Origin: a virus | DNA: 37,277 nucleotides | IMG/VR virus record: IMGVR_UViG_3300025732_000118 | Span: 1-37,277 of that record | Strand: one strand, 5' to 3' | Shown: positions 1 to 8,950 of the stretch, piece after piece | Position numbering within the stretch: position 1 is the first letter of the stretch | How the letters are laid out: each line of letters opens with the position of its first letter | Position numbers and translations under genes: made by a program | The notes under the pieces: model-generated | What the model saw: only the letters and a program-made list of their open reading frames with translations | What the model was told of the DNA's origin: nothing | Database searches by the model: none

Positions 1-1244
1 ACTTCCGTATTATCGTCTGGGCTTGTACGAGAAATTAAAATAGTAAAATCTGTAAAAGGTTTAAACTGCTCAACCGAAAATTCAATATCATGAACAAAAG
101 GAGTTTGAATTCTTGCTTGCACAAGACCTGTAAATCTTTCTAAATAGTTTAACCAGTCTGCATGACGTTGTACTCCAGCCGGAACTCCTGCTGAAGTTGC
201 AGGGCCGAGTATAAGAGCGGTTTTTACTTGACCACCTTGTGTATATTGAAATTTTAACTGAAGCCCCAAAAAACTATCTCGAATTTGTTGTTGCTCACCG
301 TTATGCTTATAAAGTCCTCCTGGAAACTCTATGCCAATTTTAAGTTTGTCTACTTCTCCTGGAGAAGCTAATCCCAAAGCTGCAATGGCTTCATAATTTA
401 AAACACCAGCGTTTCCACCCCAGCCATTTGTCCATAAGAAAGGAGCCTCTACAGACGTTAAAAAACTTGCAGTAGGTATATTTGGATAAATAATTGGAGT
501 TTGCTCTCGAGTACCTGCTCGAAAGTTCATTGTTACATTTTTAAAATTCCAACTATCATCAGAAGTATAACTAGTAGCAGAAGAAGTAAGTGGAACTAAT
601 TGAAATCTTTTTCCAGATAAAGTAGGAGCTGCTGCAATTGTAATCGAAGTCGCAGACGCAGTAGTAACGTAAGATACATGATCTCGAGCACCTGTCTTGC
701 CGCTTCCTGTTGTAGATATAGGAGGCTCAACTACAACTGCTGTGTTACTAATAAATTGAGTAATAGTACCAATATATTCTGTTCCATTTGGCCCCAATCC
801 ATCAATTCGAATTTTTGGGTTTATAATAGGAAACTGTTGATTATTGACAGCCATCGTACTAGTAAAATACGCTGAAGTTGTAGTAAGCCGAGAACTTCCA
901 GAAGTTCCTGCAAAAGTAGAATTTGTATTTGCACCTCGCTCTAAAATTGCAAATCGTCCTACTGTATTTGCAAGACCTCCTGCGGCATGAGTAACCGTTG
1001 TAGACCCCGCAGTAAAAACTCCATTCGTAACAGCAATAGGAGTTATATTAGACTTTGTGCTTTGAGCAGTTAATGGAGTACCATTTAAATAAATACTTGC
1101 AGCTCCGTCTACTAAGCCTTGAATTTCGCCTTCAGATATTAAATCATACACAACAGCATATTGCGCTGATTGCATCGTATCGTTGCCAGTTGTCGCCGCA
1201 CTGGTGGTAGGATCTGTATCTACGGGTACATATGGGACTGCCAT
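1..1244 (-). CDS. J: Tail tip attachment / host specificity protein J (N-terminal part, runs off window)
   Basis: This is the N-terminal 414 codons of a lambda J-like central tip protein, which forms the distal tip of the tail and contacts the host receptor. The frame stays open from the ATG at 1242-1244 to the window edge, so the C-terminal receptor-binding part is missing. Near residue 30 the motif YDLISEGEIQGLVDG, followed by IYLNGTPL, matches what I recall of the conserved J N-terminus (LISEG.I.GLV.G...I.LD.TPL). The rest is Ser/Thr/Gly-rich beta-type sequence. It follows gene I by 9 bases and has an AGGAA ribosome site. The order M-L-K-I-J is the lambda order and supports the call. The specific host cannot be deduced from this part. 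Confidence 0.88.
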   Translation of the reverse strand, partial: MAVPYVPVDTDPTTSAATTGNDTMQSAQYAVVYDLISEGEIQGLVDGAASIYLNGTPLTAQSTKSNITPIAVTNGVFTAGSTTVTHAAGGLANTVGRFAILERGANTNSTFAGTSGSSRLTTTSAYFTSTMAVNNQQFPIINPKIRIDGLGPNGTEYIGTITQFISNTAVVVEPPISTTGSGKTGARDHVSYVTTASATSITIAAAPTLSGKRFQLVPLTSSATSYTSDDSWNFKNVTMNFRAGTREQTPIIYPNIPTASFLTSVEAPFLWTNGWGGNAGVLNYEAIAALGLASPGEVDKLKIGIEFPGGLYKHNGEQQQIRDSFLGLQLKFQYTQGGQVKTALILGPATSAGVPAGVQRHADWLNYLERFTGLVQARIQTPFVHDIEFSVEQFKPFTDFTILISRTSPDDNTE

Positions 1245-1253
1245 TATTTATTC

Positions 1254-2117
1254 CTATAGTAGTGGGCCGGCTACAACGGACCCATTTAAAGAAAGCTGAC
1301 CAGCTTGTCTTAAATATTTATCAATATCTGTGAATTGCGTAGGATCTGTATTTCCAGAGGGAGATCCTGGAGTAACTGGCATTTCTGGACTTCCACCTGA
1401 GTATAGCTGAGTTTGATCTGGTACGCTTACAACAGAATTATATACATAACCTGTAGAAGTAATCTTTGACTTAGTAAATGAAACAGAAATTGGTGCTCCA
1501 CCTACGATCAGTTCGCCATAAAGAAGAGGAACAGGTTGCCCTTGTTTAATGGTATTTACAGGACCGGAAAAAAATGCGCCTGCACTTTTTCCTTTATCTG
1601 GCTTAGGCATCATAAGTTCATTTACGCCTGCCATAATTAGATTTAAGCCAATTGAAGCAAGAGTCATAACCGCCATTTGAGCTAATGCCATACTGCCTAA
1701 AGTAGCCCAACCTGCGCTCATAGTTGCTGCAAATCCTGTCCCCACCATTTGACCTGCAGCAGCAGCTGCAGATAAAGCTGTGCCCCCCGTTGCAAATACA
1801 ATCGCAATTGCAGCAACTATAATTAATGCACCAACAATAATTTTACCCCACCCACCAGCACCCGCAGGAACTTCAGTAATGTAAACATCTTCTGCATTTA
1901 CATTCATATAAAGTTCTTCGCCAGTACCTATCAGTTCTTCGCCTGTTCGAACTGCAAAATTTGTACCTTGATTTGCAATATCAACTAAATATTTTTTAAA
2001 TCCATCTGCTTGGCATTCTATTAATCGCAAGCACTCAGATACAGTTGTACAGTGCACATTCCACACTGGCCCAAACTTTTCTCCTAGATTTCCAAGTAAA
2101 TGCACTTTTCTTATCAT
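1254..2117 (-). CDS. I: Tail tip assembly protein I
   Basis: The 287-residue product resembles lambda tail tip protein I, an assembly factor acting with K and J at the tail tip. Residues 1-80 look like the ubiquitin-like N-terminal domain (VHLLGNLGEKFG at the start). A hydrophobic Gly/Ala-rich stretch follows at roughly residues 90-165. After it comes FFSGPVNTIKQGQPVPLLYG, which parallels the lambda I segment (YFSSLDNMVAQGNVLPVLYGE) recalled for this family. The protein is longer than lambda I (about 223 residues), with an extra Ser/Pro/Thr-rich C-terminus. The start codon overlaps the stop of the upstream JAMM gene by ATGA, implying translational coupling. Confidence 0.85.
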   Translation of the reverse strand: MIRKVHLLGNLGEKFGPVWNVHCTTVSECLRLIECQADGFKKYLVDIANQGTNFAVRTGEELIGTGEELYMNVNAEDVYITEVPAGAGGWGKIIVGALIIVAAIAIVFATGGTALSAAAAAGQMVGTGFAATMSAGWATLGSMALAQMAVMTLASIGLNLIMAGVNELMMPKPDKGKSAGAFFSGPVNTIKQGQPVPLLYGELIVGGAPISVSFTKSKITSTGYVYNSVVSVPDQTQLYSGGSPEMPVTPGSPSGNTDPTQFTDIDKYLRQAGQLSLNGSVVAGPLL

Positions 2118-2461
2118 GAATAAATTTCCAGATCGCAGTTCTCTAAAGAGATAATTATAAAAGGTATATTAAAGTGCTTTTGTTGAACTAAGTCTAGCTC
2201 ACTTGCTTTTGCTGAACCAATAGGATGTGTATGTATAACTGCACTTGGTTTTCCTAACAATTGTACACCAATCCATACCTTGTCGTCAAGTATAAAATTT
2301 TCAGTTGGGTTTGGCGCAATATTTTTAGCTCTATACCACTTTCGATTTACAACGACTCCACAAATTTCTTCATTCCAGTTCATAAAACAATCACGAATTA
2401 CTTTAAGAATATGTTCGTGATCCAGGAAAGCCTCCAAAGGGAAGTACAACTGTTTGATCAT
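2114..2461 (-). CDS. Tail tip JAMM metallopeptidase, K-like but lacking the NlpC/P60 domain
   Basis: The product is a JAB/JAMM-type zinc peptidase corresponding to the N-terminal half of lambda K. It carries EEICG followed by HTHPIGSAKASELD, an exact HxHx7SxxD metal-binding motif with an upstream catalytic Glu. Lambda K continues into an NlpC/P60 peptidoglycan hydrolase domain, whereas this gene stops after the JAMM fold at about 115 residues. The frame is open back to 2617, but that extension lies inside gene L. I therefore chose the ATG at 2459-2461, which leaves a 59-base overlap with L; a TTG at 2437 is an alternative. It overlaps gene I by ATGA. The role is tail tip assembly or processing, inferred from lambda. 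Confidence 0.78.
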   Translation of the reverse strand: MIKQLYFPLEAFLDHEHILKVIRDCFMNWNEEICGVVVNRKWYRAKNIAPNPTENFILDDKVWIGVQLLGKPSAVIHTHPIGSAKASELDLVQQKHFNIPFIIISLENCDLEIYS

Positions 2462-3566
2462 AGACGGTACTTGGGACTGAAATTGAATTGGAAGTTGTTC
2501 GAATATATTGAAATCGTTTTGTGCAAGAATTAAGTCGTTTTCCACAGACATCTCCAATTTCCCAATGTTTGTTATATCCTGGTACAGAGCCTTGCGCTGT
2601 ACTTGCTTGAGTAGCATAAATTTTCTTAAATAGACGGGGAGAAGTTTCTCCAGCTAAAGTACTTGTAACATAATTACTGTAGCTTGGATCTGTAAATACT
2701 GTGTAAGTGCCGGAAGCACTGTAAGTTTGAAAAACACGAACTCGTCTCCACGCCACATTTACATCTGAAGGAGTCGATGTTGTACTAGTAACCATTTGCC
2801 AATAGTTTGTTCCGCTCACTCCAGTTGTAAAAGTTTTATCATTATTGATTCGCACTAAACCTGCTTGCGCAGTAGAATATATACCATTTACAACTCCAGT
2901 GCCGCTCCAAGCTCCAATTACTGCTGCAAGCGGTACTACAGGCTCATCATTTACGTTTACATAGTGAGTATAAGTTATTCCTGTAGTTGGAACTGTAATA
3001 GTACTAAATCGATTCCAAGAACATCCGCCATACTTTGCACTTTCAGCTAAATCTGTAGAAGCGCCTTGATACTGCCAACTGCATCCTCCTGCTAAAATAA
3101 CACGAGAAGGTAGCTTGATTCCTTCGATGTCGTAGGGGGATGCAAGTTCAAAAGAAACACTTATAATTGAACTACTTGCAATTCGATCTACATAAAAAAT
3201 ATCTTTTGGAAGCTCAACTGCTGGATTTGAATTTAAGTATGCCGATAAAGTTCGTCGTCGAGTAAACTTTTTTCCTAAAAGATCCTCGTATGTATAAGTA
3301 GCGCCTAGAGCATCCTTAAATACGCTAAGTACATTTCCGATTGTTAAAGTTGGACGACCTTCTGGTCCGTCTGTAGAAGTATCTACTCCGTCAAACTGTA
3401 CCGGTATACTTTCATAAGTATTTCCATCAAAAGTTACATCTGCAATTGCTGCAGATTTACCATCATGAAAGTACCAGGTGGTGCCGTCGGGCATTTCTAA
3501 TTCATAAAGAATTACAAGAGATGATCCTGGATTTTGTTTTTGTAAATCACGAACTACTTGTGTCAT
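2403..3566 (-). CDS. L: Tail tip protein L (minor tail protein with Fe-S type cysteines)
   Basis: The 387-residue protein matches lambda minor tail protein L, which sits between M and the J hub. Four cysteines, near residues 162 and 182 (both in a GGCSW context) and 341 and 348 (CGKRLNSC), are placed like the four that bind a 4Fe-4S cluster in lambda L. The C-terminal end FGGFPGSRTYS is typical of the family. A Thr/Ser-rich stretch of about 140 residues between the second and third cysteines makes it longer than lambda L (232 residues) and looks like an inserted domain. The gene overlaps M by 4 bases upstream and the JAMM gene downstream. Confidence 0.87.
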   Translation of the reverse strand: MTQVVRDLQKQNPGSSLVILYELEMPDGTTWYFHDGKSAAIADVTFDGNTYESIPVQFDGVDTSTDGPEGRPTLTIGNVLSVFKDALGATYTYEDLLGKKFTRRRTLSAYLNSNPAVELPKDIFYVDRIASSSIISVSFELASPYDIEGIKLPSRVILAGGCSWQYQGASTDLAESAKYGGCSWNRFSTITVPTTGITYTHYVNVNDEPVVPLAAVIGAWSGTGVVNGIYSTAQAGLVRINNDKTFTTGVSGTNYWQMVTSTTSTPSDVNVAWRRVRVFQTYSASGTYTVFTDPSYSNYVTSTLAGETSPRLFKKIYATQASTAQGSVPGYNKHWEIGDVCGKRLNSCTKRFQYIRTTSNSISVPSTVYDQTVVLPFGGFPGSRTYS

Positions 3567-3934
3567 GGCTCATATACTCGTCTAAAGGTTGCTTCTAAAG
3601 TGTAAAAATTATCGTACTCATACATCATAGAAAATTCAGAACAAACTACTTTAACTGTTGTTTCGTTACTTACTCCGTTTGTATCTGGAACAGTAAAGTT
3701 AAAATTATTTGCTCCTTTTGTATTTTGCAAAAATGTAACAATATCATCAATTTCTTCTTTAGGTCTTGTTTTAAAAGTTACAGCATATTCTTGTTGTAAA
3801 TTATTAATTCCTAATGGTAGTCTTTGTTCGTATCCATCTCCAAATTGTGCAAGTAATACTTTTGCACTACTACGTTTTTGCATAGCACGATCAGGTATTC
3901 GAGTTGCAACTCCATCACTAAATCCAATTGCCAT
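3563..3934 (-). CDS. M: Tail tip protein M
   Basis: The 123-residue product has the recognisable minor tail protein M pattern: a basic N-terminus, then QFGDGYEQRLPLGINN, then a beta-rich segment ending in TLEATFRRVY. M joins the tape measure/tail tube end to L in lambda-like tails. Its length is close to that of lambda M (109 residues). The start lies 4 bases after the tape measure stop, and the stop overlaps the start of L by ATGA, so the three are probably translated as a coupled unit. Confidence 0.87.
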   Translation of the reverse strand: MAIGFSDGVATRIPDRAMQKRSSAKVLLAQFGDGYEQRLPLGINNLQQEYAVTFKTRPKEEIDDIVTFLQNTKGANNFNFTVPDTNGVSNETTVKVVCSEFSMMYEYDNFYTLEATFRRVYEP

Positions 3935-3938
3935 AATA

Positions 3939-6900
3939 TTATGAGTAAGGGCTCAATAAGCCGCCGTGACGTTTTTGTCGTTTAATTTCTTGAATTACTA
4001 CAGCTGACATAGCTTGAGCCATTGCAACGCCTCGGTCGCCAGTTCCTTGATTTTGAGCTTCTGTCTGTCCATTGCTATTTACGGTTACGTTAATTGAAAC
4101 ATTGTTTTTATCTCCGCTTTGCTGAATCATAGTTGGGATAGACTCTGGAGCTTCTTGCTTCATAATTACTGGAATTGATTTGCCATCAGGTAGAGGAACT
4201 ACTGCTTCATTATACATTCCTTCGCCTACTAGACCAAGAGTTGGCTTGTTTACGACCCCGCCGCTGGCGAACTCTCGGAATCCACCTTTTAAGACCCCGC
4301 CGTTGGCCATTCCTATAGACCTTTGTAGTAATGACGTATTAAGACCCCAGCTATTATACGCAGCGGGGGTCGCAGATGCGGCCCTACTAAGAGCTGCTGA
4401 GTTGAGTCCTCCCGCCGTACTTCCTAGCCCGCCAAGCCAAGAGGAAAACCCCGCACTGGCTCCACTTATCAGACCTCCTACTATGGCATTCATCCATACG
4501 TTACCGCCTCCTCCTCCTCCAAGCCTAGACATTGCTAAGCTTCCTAAAGCGGTTGTAATTCCTCCTACTAAACCACGAATCCAAGGAGCATCCGCCATAA
4601 AAATACTACCTAACTTGTTAAGAAAAGGGGTATTTTCGTCTTTAAAAGTTTTTACTATATTTTGCCCATACTCTTTGACATCTCCTGCTAGACCTTTCAT
4701 TCGTTCACCGAAACCTACGGTAGGAGTTTCACTAGGTGCACCTGGCCCCGACCCTTGTTGGCTTAAAGGAGCTACTCCACTACTTGCACCTGCTATGGCT
4801 TGAGCGAAATAAGAAGATCCTTCTATAGAAGCTTCAACTATAGCAGAACGCATAATTTCAGCTTCGTCTTTTTCGCCTAATCCCATAACTGATAAAATAT
4901 TTTTTGTAGTAATATCAGCAAGTTGGTCCGCAGCCGCTTCTCCTACCGACTTTAATATATTTAAAAAGCTTTGTTCAACGTCTAATTGTCCCCCTTTTAA
5001 AAAGTTTGCAATTTCTGTTTTTAATCCTTCAGAGAATGTACTTTTAAGAGCTTGCCCCATTTTAAATACTTCGCTCGTTTGTTGTTGAAGCACATAAAGA
5101 CGAGCTTTTTCACTTTCAATTGTATTTAAAAGTTCTTGCCTACGAGTTCCTTGTGTTCCAATTAGCTTTTCTTGTAATTCATTAATTTTTTCTTGAGTTG
5201 AACGAATTTCAATACGAGCGCTTAACTCGTCTTGTAAAAAAGGATTTGCTAAACTTACAAGTTGTTTTTCAATATCTAAACTGTTTTGTATTAACTTATA
5301 CCTTTCTTCTATAAAATTATTTCTTGCTTCTAAAAGTTTTTGCTTTTCTAGAGCTGCGTTATAATCATATTGTAGATCATTTAATTCTCTTTGACGATCA
5401 TTTATTCGAGTTCTTTCTGCTAAACCAGCTCTAAGCCTATCAATTAAAGTTTGTTCAGATTCAATAATTTTTCCATCTTGATTTGCTATTTCAATATATT
5501 TTGTTAATGCTTCTTCTAAAGCTTTTATCTCTACTTTACCTGCTTCATCTTTTGCTGTATTTAATTTTTCTTGGGATTTTAATAAATTATTACTACCCTG
5601 TATTTGTAGAAAAAGTTGATCTAATGCAGTACCTTCAATACCGGCAATACTATTTTTTAGTTGTGCAATTTCAAGATTTATTTTTTCTTCTTGATCTAAG
5701 TATTGAATACCTGTCTGTTGAGCTTTATTTGAAGCTTGAACTCCACCCAAAATTTGTGCATAAATTTTTTGTTCTTTAAGAAGTGCTACTTCTCTCAACA
5801 TAGCATTTTCTTGAATTGAAGCTTGTGAAGCTTTAAGAGTGTCTAGCTCCTTTGAAGAAACGACTGTAGATGAAGTTGTATTTTCAGTTGTATTTTCAGT
5901 TGTAGTTGCGGCTGGAGGAGCACCAGCTCTTGAGGGGGTCCGTGAGGGTAAGTCTTCCATGCCCAGAGCTTCTCTCATTCTATTAGCATGATAATCTGCA
6001 CCATCTTTTATTGCAGTTTTTACAGCACTTGAGCCTTCGTCAAAAGAAGTAGAAATACTTTTTGCTGTAGATACACCTGCAGCAGCCAAAGCAGTACCTT
6101 CTACTGTGGTGGAAGCAGCTTTTATGAACTTTTGAATTTCAGGACTTTTACTATTAAAAAAGTCAAACAAAGTTTTCTTAGAGCCTAACAAAGATAATTG
6201 CTCGTCTATTTTTGCAATTTCTAGTTCATTTTCTTTGAGTGCTTGTTGATTGATTAACTCTACACCTACCTGTGTGTCTCTAAATACATCAATTTGTCTG
6301 CTTAATCCTGATAGTTGAACTTCTAAATTTTTAACTCGAAAAGCAGTGTTTAACTGGTTTTCTAACTCTGCAGCAATTTTTGTAAGATCAGCAAGCTCTG
6401 CTTTAAGGTTACTAGAGTCTACTCCCAAATCTTGTCCTGTTTGACTTGCAAATTTAAATGCGTCTGCTAAATTTATTACTAACCCCGCTACGTTTGAAAA
6501 AAGCTTTTCTGCTCCTGTTAAAGCAGCAGAATCTATTATTTCTTTTTGTAGTGTCTTGTATCCTTCTTCGTACTGCTTTAAAGAAGCAGCGGCTTGACTA
6601 AACGCAAGCGCATTACTGTCTACAGCTTTAATTGCCTGTAAAACTTCGTTTGCATTAACTTTTTGTCCTTTACTAGCTTTATCGAGTATGCTCACATATT
6701 TCGATAGTGTAGGAATTAATTTTGCATACGCTAAGGATTGTGTAGCAATAATTTTTGTTTGTTTTTGCAAACTGGCAGGAATACCGGGGCCTTCTCCTGC
6801 TGGTCTTAGATCCGGAGCTTCTTCATTAAGGGCTTTAATAGCTGCCTCGTTTCTTTTAATAGTATCCGCGAGATCTCTGGACTCTTTCTGTAATTTTAAT

Positions 6901-8945
6901 ATACGATCTGAAGTACCTTCAATTCCTGCATTTCTTGCTTCTGATAAAGTTTTTTCTATCTCTTTTTGTCTATTAGCACTTTTTAAAGCTTCAAAGCTAA
7001 GAGCTTTACGAGCGTCAGCAATTTTATTTTCTTCCTCAAATTGTCTTTGAAGTTCTGGAATAATATTTTGTAGCTGTGTTATATAGTCCTCCAAATCCGC
7101 TAATGGAAGATTACTAGCAACATTTCCTAAAATAGGAACAGACTTTGAAAATTCTGGTTTGGCTAAAATTTTTGATACTCTTTTTTGTAAACTTTCAAGC
7201 TCATCGACTCGTTTTTTAGCAACTTCAATATCTTCTCCAGTTCCTACAATTCTATCCGACAGTTTTTGTTCTTCTGCTTGAGAGCCACCTAAAAATGTAT
7301 CATTCATCCAAGAAAAAAATCTTTTTCCTAGAGACCATAAAGAAGTTAAAGCCATTAAGGCTGATTTAAATACTTTTACAATAAAATTATCTTCTGGATT
7401 TATTTTTGTTTTTTCTTCTATTGTCGAGAAGATAGAGTTTAAAAGTTGGCCTACTGTTACTAAAGTTCCAATAATTGCTAAAAATTTAAATGCACCCGTT
7501 ATTACTTGTCCTGTAAAAACAGCAATAGTTTGAATTCCTTTTGCAGCTTGAGCCCATCGTAATCGAATATAGTTAAATCTTTCTCCAACAAAAATAGAAG
7601 AACGAAAAAAAGATTCATTAATTCTAGAAGTTGTAACTTGCCCTTGAGTAACTAGTTCATTTAAAGCATCTCTTGCTTGATCTAATTGTTGATCTGTCAG
7701 TGCTCCAAAATCAACTCCAAATAGACCCTGTGCTCTACCCATTCTTTCAAGTTCTAAGTTTTGTAATTGACCACGAACACTTGAAAGATCTATAGGCCCC
7801 GCTGTTAACCGTGCAATATCTTCTAAAAATTTAGGTTGCTGAAGACCTCCTGCTGTAAATAAATCGGTCAATCCAGTTCTAAACTCTCGAAGTTTTGCAA
7901 TAGGAGCAGCTAATTTTGAAGTTAAAAAATCTTGTGAACGTGCATACTCATCTGAACGTATTTTTAAATCAGCAATTTTTTCTGAAAGAGCTGTAATATT
8001 TTCTTCGCCACGCTTTCGTATTTCATCTGTGCTTGGCAAAGTTTGACCTATAACAGATGCGACTAATCCTCCAAACGCTAAAATAGCAGAGCTGGGGCTG
8101 CCGGAAATTGCTTTCGCAATTCCTTCAGCTATAGAAGAGACTACAGGTAAAATGGTATTTGCTACTTCGGAAAACGCTACTCCTAACTTACGAATTTCAT
8201 TTTGAGTATTTACTGTTGCGTCACCTAAATCTCCGTACTTTTCTTCAGCTTGTCGTAAGGTAAAAAGAGCAACACCTTGAGTACGTTCGTATGCGGTTAA
8301 TTCGCTTGCGGTTTTTCCTAAAGTTCGAGCATATTCGGAACTTGCATCTGCAAGTCTTAATACAATACCAAGTTCATCTAATAATTCTGGCTCTGCTTTT
8401 GTTATACCACGAACGAGTCGATTGAATGTGTCTTCTAGATCTCTTCCTAATACTGCCGAAATTGTGGCAGAATATTTTGCAATGTCTTGAAGCATTCCCG
8501 CACCAAGACCTGACGCAGTACCAATTGCGGCAGCTTGAGCTGCTTGAGTATAGCTTAGCTGAGCACCCGTTGCGGCTTGAATTGATTTTGTAATTGACGC
8601 ATACCCAGTGCCAGTAGCTTGAGTGAGTGCCTTTTGACCTTCCAATAAAATACGAAAGTCTGCGGCTCGAAGTAAAAATTGATACGCTGCCGAAAGTGCA
8701 AATACTTGTGCAGCCAAAGTGGCATAGACTGAAACCAGACCGCCCATCCCTTGAGACATTTTGGAAAAGTTTTTTGTAGCGTTAGAAGAAGCCTGTGCAG
8801 CTCCTTTTATATTTCTATCGGCTTGAGCAGCTCCAATAGAAGTCCGCGCTAAGGACTCGGAAAGTCTATCGGAATTAACAGCAACTCTGCGAGTGGTGCC
8901 ATTATCGTCTACTACAAGATCAATATAAATAGTATTTCTTGCCAT
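3939..8945 (-). CDS. H: Tail tape measure protein
   Basis: This is the longest gene in the window (1668 residues). It encodes the tape measure protein, which sets tail length and is injected with the DNA. The N-terminal 250 residues are Ala/Gly/Ser-rich with hydrophobic helices. Roughly residues 300-1350 are long charged coiled-coil stretches interrupted by hydrophobic helices near 465-500 and 520-545. A Gly-rich hydrophobic part follows near 1510-1560. The C-terminal segment FASGGVVNKPTLGLVGEG...EAVVPLPDG is the usual end of lambda H-like proteins. At about 1.5 angstrom per residue, the family rule predicts a tail of roughly 250 nm. No lysozyme or peptidase motif was recognised inside. It follows the GT product stop by 5 bases. 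Confidence 0.93.
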   Translation of the reverse strand: MARNTIYIDLVVDDNGTTRRVAVNSDRLSESLARTSIGAAQADRNIKGAAQASSNATKNFSKMSQGMGGLVSVYATLAAQVFALSAAYQFLLRAADFRILLEGQKALTQATGTGYASITKSIQAATGAQLSYTQAAQAAAIGTASGLGAGMLQDIAKYSATISAVLGRDLEDTFNRLVRGITKAEPELLDELGIVLRLADASSEYARTLGKTASELTAYERTQGVALFTLRQAEEKYGDLGDATVNTQNEIRKLGVAFSEVANTILPVVSSIAEGIAKAISGSPSSAILAFGGLVASVIGQTLPSTDEIRKRGEENITALSEKIADLKIRSDEYARSQDFLTSKLAAPIAKLREFRTGLTDLFTAGGLQQPKFLEDIARLTAGPIDLSSVRGQLQNLELERMGRAQGLFGVDFGALTDQQLDQARDALNELVTQGQVTTSRINESFFRSSIFVGERFNYIRLRWAQAAKGIQTIAVFTGQVITGAFKFLAIIGTLVTVGQLLNSIFSTIEEKTKINPEDNFIVKVFKSALMALTSLWSLGKRFFSWMNDTFLGGSQAEEQKLSDRIVGTGEDIEVAKKRVDELESLQKRVSKILAKPEFSKSVPILGNVASNLPLADLEDYITQLQNIIPELQRQFEEENKIADARKALSFEALKSANRQKEIEKTLSEARNAGIEGTSDRILKLQKESRDLADTIKRNEAAIKALNEEAPDLRPAGEGPGIPASLQKQTKIIATQSLAYAKLIPTLSKYVSILDKASKGQKVNANEVLQAIKAVDSNALAFSQAAASLKQYEEGYKTLQKEIIDSAALTGAEKLFSNVAGLVINLADAFKFASQTGQDLGVDSSNLKAELADLTKIAAELENQLNTAFRVKNLEVQLSGLSRQIDVFRDTQVGVELINQQALKENELEIAKIDEQLSLLGSKKTLFDFFNSKSPEIQKFIKAASTTVEGTALAAAGVSTAKSISTSFDEGSSAVKTAIKDGADYHANRMREALGMEDLPSRTPSRAGAPPAATTTENTTENTTSSTVVSSKELDTLKASQASIQENAMLREVALLKEQKIYAQILGGVQASNKAQQTGIQYLDQEEKINLEIAQLKNSIAGIEGTALDQLFLQIQGSNNLLKSQEKLNTAKDEAGKVEIKALEEALTKYIEIANQDGKIIESEQTLIDRLRAGLAERTRINDRQRELNDLQYDYNAALEKQKLLEARNNFIEERYKLIQNSLDIEKQLVSLANPFLQDELSARIEIRSTQEKINELQEKLIGTQGTRRQELLNTIESEKARLYVLQQQTSEVFKMGQALKSTFSEGLKTEIANFLKGGQLDVEQSFLNILKSVGEAAADQLADITTKNILSVMGLGEKDEAEIMRSAIVEASIEGSSYFAQAIAGASSGVAPLSQQGSGPGAPSETPTVGFGERMKGLAGDVKEYGQNIVKTFKDENTPFLNKLGSIFMADAPWIRGLVGGITTALGSLAMSRLGGGGGGNVWMNAIVGGLISGASAGFSSWLGGLGSTAGGLNSAALSRAASATPAAYNSWGLNTSLLQRSIGMANGGVLKGGFREFASGGVVNKPTLGLVGEGMYNEAVVPLPDGKSIPVIMKQEAPESIPTMIQQSGDKNNVSINVTVNSNGQTEAQNQGTGDRGVAMAQAMSAVVIQEIKRQKRHGGLLSPYS

Positions 8946-8950
8946 GGGGG

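Noticed and set aside
2462-2617. N-terminal extension of the JAMM gene to 2617
   Set aside because: This stretch lies wholly inside gene L in another frame and shows no JAMM-related pattern; the motif-bearing part starts after 2461.
4180-4803. 207-codon plus-strand frame inside the tape measure gene
   Set aside because: Pro/Leu-rich antisense of a Gly/Ala/Ser-rich coding region, without a ribosome site or promoter.
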